A stretch of DNA of 10,134 nt from Chloroflexota bacterium (lineage in GTDB: Bacteria; Chloroflexota; Dehalococcoidia; Dehalococcoidales; UBA3254), in contig JAGDMY010000031.1 in assembly GCA_017860765.1 (NCBI GenBank), positions 1 to 10,134 on the forward strand, written 5' to 3'. Position 1 is the first letter of the stretch. Every line of letters starts with the position of its first letter. The notes under the pieces were generated by a model. The model was not told the DNA's origin and did no database searches. It worked only from the letters and a program-made list of their open reading frames with translations. Positions 6,167 through 10,134 of the stretch are shown one piece after another. Made by a program: the position numbers and the translations under genes.

Positions 6167-7348
6167 ATGCAGGCATTGGAAGGAATAACTGTCCTGGACC
6201 TGGCGAGAGGATATCCGCCGGCCCAGAGCGCTATGTTTCTGGGAGATTTTGGCGCCAGGGTCATCAGGATAGAGTCCCCGGAGGGCAACAAAATGGAAAA
6301 ACAGGCAGGCATAGACCCTCACGATGAGCGTTTTGCCGCCTTTAACAGACTGAACAGGAATAAAGAAAATGTTTTGGTTAATCTGCGCTCGGAAGAGGGA
6401 TTGCAGGTATTTTACCGGCTGGTAAAAAAGGCAGATGTTCTGGTGGAGGGCTTCAGACCCGGGGTGATGAAAGCCCTGAAAGCCGATTATGAGGCCCTCA
6501 AGGTGGTTAATCCCCGGCTGATATACTGTTCGGCGAGCAGCTATGGTTCAAACGGACCCTATGCCCGAATTCCCGGGCATGACCCCTGTAATCTGGGCAT
6601 TGCCGGAGCCCTGAGTATGATAGGACCCCGCAATGGCATCCCGTGCGAACCAAGCAACTATATAGCGGATATGGGCGGAGCAGCTATGCACGGGTTGGCC
6701 GGAATCCTGATTGCCCTGATAGCCCGGGAAAAGACAGGGCAGGGTCAATTTGTCGACATCTCTTACACCGATGGTGCTCTCTCACTGATGGAATATGATA
6801 TCTTTTCCTATTTTTTTAGCGGCCGGGTGCCACGGCGGGGAGAGACCATGTTCACAGGATTTTCGGCCTCGAGCCATGTTTACCAATGTCAGGATGGAGA
6901 ATTTATCGTAATAGCCTGTGGTGAATTTCCTTTCTGGAGGAACCTCTGCCAGGCGCTCGGGAGGGAAGACTTAATCCGCTATCACAGCGCCCCCCTCGAC
7001 CAGCAGGAGCCCGCAATCCAGGAACTGACCACTATCTTTTTGACAAAAAGCAGGGACGAGTGGTGGGACTTCCTCAAGGACAAAGATATTTGTGTGGCCC
7101 CTGTTAAATACATCGATGAAGCCTTAAATGATCCCCAGCTGCTGTACCGGCAAATGGTTTTGACCCTGGATCATCCCGGCCTGGGCAAAGTGAAGCAGCT
7201 CGGTTTTCCCATAAAACTGTCGGATACTCCAGCGCAGGTCAGGAGCCTGGGGAAGATCGTGGGGTCTGACACTCGCGAGATAATGGAGGAATTGGGTTAT
7301 CCCGCGGAGGAAACCCGGCGTCTGATGGAGGGCGGGGCGATTGGCTAA
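6167..7348 (+). CDS. CaiB/BaiF CoA-transferase family protein, AMACR-like
   Basis: This 393-residue protein belongs to the family III CoA transferases, interlocked dimers that move CoA between acids through an aspartyl-CoA intermediate. The same fold also includes alpha-methylacyl-CoA racemases. The opening LEGITVLDLARGYPPAQSAM (4-23), GDFGARVIRIESPEG (26-40), RNKENVLVNLRSEEG (64-78) and GFRPGVM (95-101) are family hallmarks. IPGHDPCNLGIAGALSMIG (135-153) and NYIADMGG (164-171) resemble the racemase pattern, giving H138, D139 and D168 as candidate catalytic residues. E253 in CGEFPFW also fits the racemase side. Transferase versus racemase therefore cannot be settled. ATG 6167 has GGAGG nine bases upstream and a strong promoter. 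Downstream the acyl-CoA dehydrogenase gene converges, with 60 bases between them and no clear terminator. Its job is probably to activate or epimerise a branched or carboxylic substrate for the neighbouring enzymes. Confidence 0.9.
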   Translation: MQALEGITVLDLARGYPPAQSAMFLGDFGARVIRIESPEGNKMEKQAGIDPHDERFAAFNRLNRNKENVLVNLRSEEGLQVFYRLVKKADVLVEGFRPGVMKALKADYEALKVVNPRLIYCSASSYGSNGPYARIPGHDPCNLGIAGALSMIGPRNGIPCEPSNYIADMGGAAMHGLAGILIALIAREKTGQGQFVDISYTDGALSLMEYDIFSYFFSGRVPRRGETMFTGFSASSHVYQCQDGEFIVIACGEFPFWRNLCQALGREDLIRYHSAPLDQQEPAIQELTTIFLTKSRDEWWDFLKDKDICVAPVKYIDEALNDPQLLYRQMVLTLDHPGLGKVKQLGFPIKLSDTPAQVRSLGKIVGSDTREIMEELGYPAEETRRLMEGGAIG

Positions 7349-7408
7349 TCGGAGGCCTGCCCCGATAGTCAGCGTCAGACCAGCAAATACCGCTGTTATC
7401 AATTATAA

Positions 7409-8554
7409 TTAAGGCACGAATTCGCGGCCGATGATATCCCGGGCAATAATTAGCTTCATTACTCCCGCGGTACCGTCACCGATCTCCTGCCCTATCGTAT
7501 CTCTTAATCTCTGTTCAAAAGGCAGGTCTTTACTATAGCCATAATGCCCGTGTGTCAGCAGACATTCATGAATGATCTCGGTGGCTATCATAGGGCACCA
7601 CCATTTGGCCATGGCCGATTCCCGGGTATGCCTTTGTCCCCGGTCTTTCATCCAGAGAGTCCGGTAGCACAGCCATCTGCCTAATTCCAGATAGGTCGCC
7701 GCCTCAGCTAATTTAAAAGAGACTCCCTGAAAGTTGGCAATAGGTTTGCCGAATTGGACACGCCCTTTTACATATTCGCAGGTCTCATCCAGGGATATCG
7801 CGGCCTTAGCCAGGGCCATAAGCGATAAAAAGGCCCGGTTATAATCGAAATTCCGCATCATTTCCAGAAAACCTTTTCCTTCTTCATCTCCCAGGAGATA
7901 CCTCTTATGCAGCCGGACATCTTCGAAGGATACAATTCCGGCGCAGGTAGACTCAACCCCCATATCGTCGATGCGGGTTTTCGTCACTCCAGGCAGGTCC
8001 ATCGGGACCAGAAAAGCGGTAATCCGTTTAGAGCCCATACTGGTTTTAGCCAGAACGATCGCTGAATCTCCCAGGAAACCAAAAGAGACCCGATTTTTTT
8101 CACCATTGAGTATATAATAGTCGCCATCTTTGCGGGCCAGCATTTTTAAATTGCCGAGGTCCGATCCGGCATCGGCCTCGGTAGCTGCTACCAATACCAT
8201 TTTCTCGCCCCGCGCCATAGCGGGCAGCCATTCAGCCTTGACTTCATCAGTGGCCAGTCGCAGAAAATCAGCCTGACCCAGAGTATAAGAAATCACCAGA
8301 GCAGCGTCCTCAGCATATTTAGCCATCTCCTCAACGACCACACCCGCGGTAACTGCATCCTGAGGCTGCCCACCGTATTTTTCCGGAATATTCAGTCCCA
8401 ACAGGCCCATATCTGCAATCTTCCTGATTAGCTCCCGAGGAACGGTGAGGGCCTTGACTCTCTCTTTGTATCCCGGGACAACCTCCTTTATGGCAAAATC
8501 ATGAACCATCTTGCGCATCATTATCTGGTCTTCCGAAAAAGAAAAATCTAACAT
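7409..8554 (-). CDS. Acyl-CoA dehydrogenase family flavoprotein
   Basis: This 381-residue protein has the usual acyl-CoA dehydrogenase length and layout: N-terminal helices (FSFSEDQIMMRKMVHDF, 4-20), IPEKYGG (56-62), the FAD and substrate region ATEADAGSDLGNLK (124-137), GEKNRVSFG (151-159), GRVQFGKPIANFQ (264-276) and the C-terminal helical domain. The enzymes remove two hydrogens from the alpha and beta carbons of an acyl-CoA and pass electrons to ETF. The position of the common catalytic Glu, normally in IYEGT, reads IGDGT here, with D360. The alternative Glu site used by isovaleryl- or long-chain-type enzymes reads N (FDYNRA, 236-241). Asp may act as the base, or the reaction may differ, for example on alicyclic or aromatic-derived acyl-CoAs. 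The start ATG 8554 has AAGGAG (complement of 8566-8571) 11 bases upstream. It is divergent from the NPD-like gene. Confidence 0.93.
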   Translation of the reverse strand: MLDFSFSEDQIMMRKMVHDFAIKEVVPGYKERVKALTVPRELIRKIADMGLLGLNIPEKYGGQPQDAVTAGVVVEEMAKYAEDAALVISYTLGQADFLRLATDEVKAEWLPAMARGEKMVLVAATEADAGSDLGNLKMLARKDGDYYILNGEKNRVSFGFLGDSAIVLAKTSMGSKRITAFLVPMDLPGVTKTRIDDMGVESTCAGIVSFEDVRLHKRYLLGDEEGKGFLEMMRNFDYNRAFLSLMALAKAAISLDETCEYVKGRVQFGKPIANFQGVSFKLAEAATYLELGRWLCYRTLWMKDRGQRHTRESAMAKWWCPMIATEIIHECLLTHGHYGYSKDLPFEQRLRDTIGQEIGDGTAGVMKLIIARDIIGREFVP

Positions 8555-8635
8555 CGTAGCTAAATCTCCTTCCCTATCCGAATATTTTTAATCTAAGTCT
8601 ATTGACCATTCCGCCAGTAAATGTTAAAATTTGAA

Positions 8636-8647
8636 GTCATATATGAC
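8636..8647. promoter_or_regulatory. Perfect 12-bp palindrome, possible operator for the dehydrogenase gene
   Basis: GTCATATATGAC is a perfect inverted repeat in the 305-base gap between the divergent genes. If the dehydrogenase gene starts transcription near 8654 on the minus strand, the palindrome lies just inside the transcript, a usual place for a repressor site. No regulator gene is nearby. Confidence 0.35.
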
Positions 8648-8660
8648 ATCGCATATACTG

Positions 8661-8690
8661 AAGGTACACTCAACCGCCCAATTTGTCAAT
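8661..8690 (-). promoter_or_regulatory. Possible promoter of the acyl-CoA dehydrogenase gene
   Basis: A perfect minus-strand TTGACA (complement of 8685-8690) lies 16 bases from the half-site at 8707-8721. The matching -10 box is poor: TACCTT (complement of 8661-8666, three of six) after 18 bases. Such a promoter could depend on an activator. The leader would be about 100 bases. Confidence 0.35.
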
Positions 8691-8706
8691 CTGGCATTAT
8701 TTATTC

Positions 8707-8775
8707 TATCCATTTTTGGGTGTTATTTTCACATAACTGGCTTAAAATAGTATATTTACAAACCAAAAGTATACA
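8707..8775. promoter_or_regulatory. Paired inverted half-sites between divergent promoters (element B)
   Basis: TATCCATTTTTGGGT (8707-8721) and AACCAAAAGTATACA (8761-8775) are inverted relative to each other and agree at 10 of 15 positions. They are again 39 bases apart. The right half-site matches that of element A at 13 of 15 positions and sits 17 bases before TTGACA, exactly as in element A. The left half-site lies 16 bases from a minus-strand TTGACA. This appears to be the same regulator target, here serving the dehydrogenase and NPD-like genes. Confidence 0.55.
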
Positions 8776-8792
8776 TCGGCTAACGCAACAGT

Positions 8793-8821
8793 TTGACAGG
8801 GGTTGGGATGAAAGTTATATA
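8793..8821 (+). promoter_or_regulatory. Promoter of the NPD-like gene
   Basis: A perfect -35 box TTGACA (8793-8798) is followed after 17 bases by TATATA (8816-8821, four of six). The predicted start near 8828 leaves a short leader with AAGGAG (8848-8853) six bases before ATG 8860. Confidence 0.65.
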
Positions 8822-8859
8822 TCTTAACAGGAATTAGTAAAAGAAACAAGGAGAAAAAA

Positions 8860-9999
8860 ATGGCGAAAAAGAACCTTCTTCATACCGAGTTGTGTGATAT
8901 GCTGGGGATAAAATATCCCATCGTGGCATCCGGAATGGGATTCGTCTCCGGGCCGGCTCTGGCTGCGGCGGTCTCCAATGCCGGCGGGCTGGGCGTCCTG
9001 GGCGTAGCCGGATTCCATATCGATGAGCTGCGCATGTTGATCAGACGGACCAAAGACCTCACCAATAAACCCTTTGGCGTGGATGTCCCGATGCCCCCTC
9101 AGCTGGAACTCTTTCCTCCGGATTCCACCGAGGATTCTTTAAGGGCTGGATTGCCGGCGGAAGCGGTCGCTTTTACCAAACAGTTTGCCCAGGAGGAAGG
9201 GATACCTATCAAGAGAGGCGATCCCGCACTGCAGGTATTCTCCATTGAATATACCCGGCAAGCTTTTAAAATTGCTCTGGAAGAGAAAATCCCGATTTTT
9301 GTTTCTGCGGTCGGTGATCCGTCCTGGGCTGTCCCGCAGGCACATGCTCAGGGGATGAAAGTTATGTCCTGTATCGGCCTGGTCCGGCAGGCTAAACGTC
9401 TGGCCGGGAACGGGGTAGATATCATTATTGCCCAGGGCACCGAAGCCGGCGGTCATACCGGAAGGATCGGCACTATGCCTCTGGTCCCCCAGGTGGTGGA
9501 TGCTATTCGACCGACGCCGGTAATCGCTGCAGGGGGCATTGGTGATGGCAGAGGCGTGGCGGCGGCCCTGGCGCTGGGCGCCATTGGTGCCTGGATAGGG
9601 ACGGCTTTCGTCGCTACTAAAGAGTCCTGCCTGGAGACCATCGAACTGGGCCATATGTCCCAATGGGAAGTGGATGTCTGGAAACAGAAAATAATGGCCG
9701 CCACCGAGGACGATACGGTAATATCCAGGACTCTCACCGGAAAAACTTTGCGGATGATTAAGAACAAGTTCCAGGGTAACTGGGAGAAAAAGAATGGCCC
9801 CATCCTGAAGACACCTATCCAAAACTTGCTATTGGCGGATCTGATGGAGGGCGTTAGAACGGCTAAAATGCCCGACTATTATTTCCCCGTCGGCGGACAG
9901 ATTTCAGGCATGCTGAAAGAAATCAAACCGGCCGCCCAGCTGGTTGACGAACTGGTAGAGGGCGCCACCAAGGTCCTGGAGAAACTCTGCAAGGCATAG
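8860..9999 (+). CDS. Nitronate monooxygenase / 2-nitropropane dioxygenase-like FMN protein
   Basis: This 379-residue protein is an FMN-binding TIM barrel of the NPD family, which includes nitronate monooxygenases and the enoyl reductase FabK. Visible hallmarks are YPIVASGMGFVSGPALAAAV (19-38), NAGGLGVLG (40-48), AQGTEAGGHTG (191-201) with the catalytic-type H199, and AAGGIGDGRG (223-232) followed by ALGAIGAWIGTAF (238-250), which holds the FMN phosphate. The C-terminal part (about 255-345) is a helical lid. The segment between about 76 and 130 is longer than in minimal family members. In a CoA-enzyme setting it may reduce or oxidise an acyl-CoA or an unsaturated intermediate rather than act on nitronates, but the sequence cannot decide this. 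The start has AAGGAG six bases upstream. The enoyl-CoA hydratase gene follows 25 bases after the stop, so both are probably one operon under element B. Confidence 0.88.
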   Translation: MAKKNLLHTELCDMLGIKYPIVASGMGFVSGPALAAAVSNAGGLGVLGVAGFHIDELRMLIRRTKDLTNKPFGVDVPMPPQLELFPPDSTEDSLRAGLPAEAVAFTKQFAQEEGIPIKRGDPALQVFSIEYTRQAFKIALEEKIPIFVSAVGDPSWAVPQAHAQGMKVMSCIGLVRQAKRLAGNGVDIIIAQGTEAGGHTGRIGTMPLVPQVVDAIRPTPVIAAGGIGDGRGVAAALALGAIGAWIGTAFVATKESCLETIELGHMSQWEVDVWKQKIMAATEDDTVISRTLTGKTLRMIKNKFQGNWEKKNGPILKTPIQNLLLADLMEGVRTAKMPDYYFPVGGQISGMLKEIKPAAQLVDELVEGATKVLEKLCKA

Positions 10000-10024
10000 G
10001 ATGTGTGGCGACCCGGGAGAAAAG

Positions 10025-10134
10025 ATGAGCTACGAAGCAATTATTTATCAGAAAAAAGGTCCGGTGGCCAAAATTACTCTAAATCGACCGAAAGCCATGA
10101 ACTCTCTGACCTGGACGATGGCCCGGGAGATAGC
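10025..10134 (+). CDS. Enoyl-CoA hydratase/isomerase (crotonase) family, N-terminal part
   Basis: ATG 10025 follows GGGAG (10015-10019) by five bases and runs off the right edge after 36 codons. The start MSYEAIIYQKKGPVAKI and then TLNRPKAMNSLT (18-29) are the opening strands of crotonase-fold enzymes, where the NRP-x-x-x-NS pattern is highly conserved. The family hydrates trans-2-enoyl-CoA in beta-oxidation but also includes isomerases, decarboxylases and ring-opening hydrolases. The oxyanion-hole and catalytic residues are outside the window, so the specific reaction is open. It lies 25 bases after the NPD-like gene on the same strand and should share its promoter. Confidence 0.88.
   Translation, partial: MSYEAIIYQKKGPVAKITLNRPKAMNSLTWTMAREI

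Noticed and set aside
7349..7408. Bidirectional terminator between the convergent CaiB-type and dehydrogenase genes
   Set aside because: Only the AT-rich palindrome AATTATAATT is seen; no GC-rich stem with a U-tract.
8652..8666. A third half-site (CATATACTGAAGGTA) about 55 bases left of element B
   Set aside because: It matches the half-site consensus at only about 10 of 15 positions and overlaps the weak -10 region, and element A has no equivalent.
8621..8827. 68-residue plus-strand ORF in the divergent intergenic region
   Set aside because: No ribosome site, AT-driven composition, and it covers the promoters and paired half-sites.

Overview
The window looks like a stretch of chromosome from an anaerobic, acyl-CoA-metabolising bacterium of roughly even base composition. 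Genes mostly have strong AGGAGG-type ribosome sites, and promoters are of the housekeeping TTGACA/TATAAT type. A PcrA helicase with QSIYSWR in motif III, an Fe-S flavoprotein and several CoA-pathway enzymes would fit Dehalococcoidia-like Chloroflexota or an anaerobic Firmicute. This placement is inference and I could not test it.

Left part (1-4658), mostly housekeeping and small genes. The tail of a slipin/stomatin-like gene is followed by a strong terminator. Next comes a small ORF (305-478) with an excellent promoter and ribosome site that appears to be frameshifted. pcrA (629-2815) seems to be translated from a leaderless mRNA and is followed 28 bases later by an iron-sulfur flavoprotein gene. 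A 40-residue Cys/His protein (3605-3727) has its own promoter and terminator. A glyoxalase-fold gene (GTG start at 3905) converges on yajC (minus strand, GTG start at 4658).

Middle (4822-5990): a DDE transposase gene on the minus strand with an N-terminal zinc ribbon. It looks intact and has its own promoter. I see no terminal inverted repeats.

Right part (6167-10134), a CoA cluster: a CaiB/BaiF-AMACR-type protein (+), a convergent acyl-CoA dehydrogenase (-), and, divergent from the latter, a nitronate-monooxygenase-like flavoprotein followed by a truncated enoyl-CoA hydratase gene (+). Together they suggest activation or racemisation, dehydrogenation and hydration of an acyl-CoA. The substrate cannot be read from the sequence.

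The most interesting signal is non-coding. The intergenic regions 5923-6166 and 8555-8859 share one architecture: two inverted 15-bp half-sites (consensus TGTCTAYTTTWGGTT) separated by exactly 39 bases, with the right half-site 17 bases from a perfect TTGACA box and the left one 15-16 bases from a minus-strand -35 box. The rest of these regions has diverged, so this looks like a binding element for one unidentified regulator that controls the cluster in both directions.
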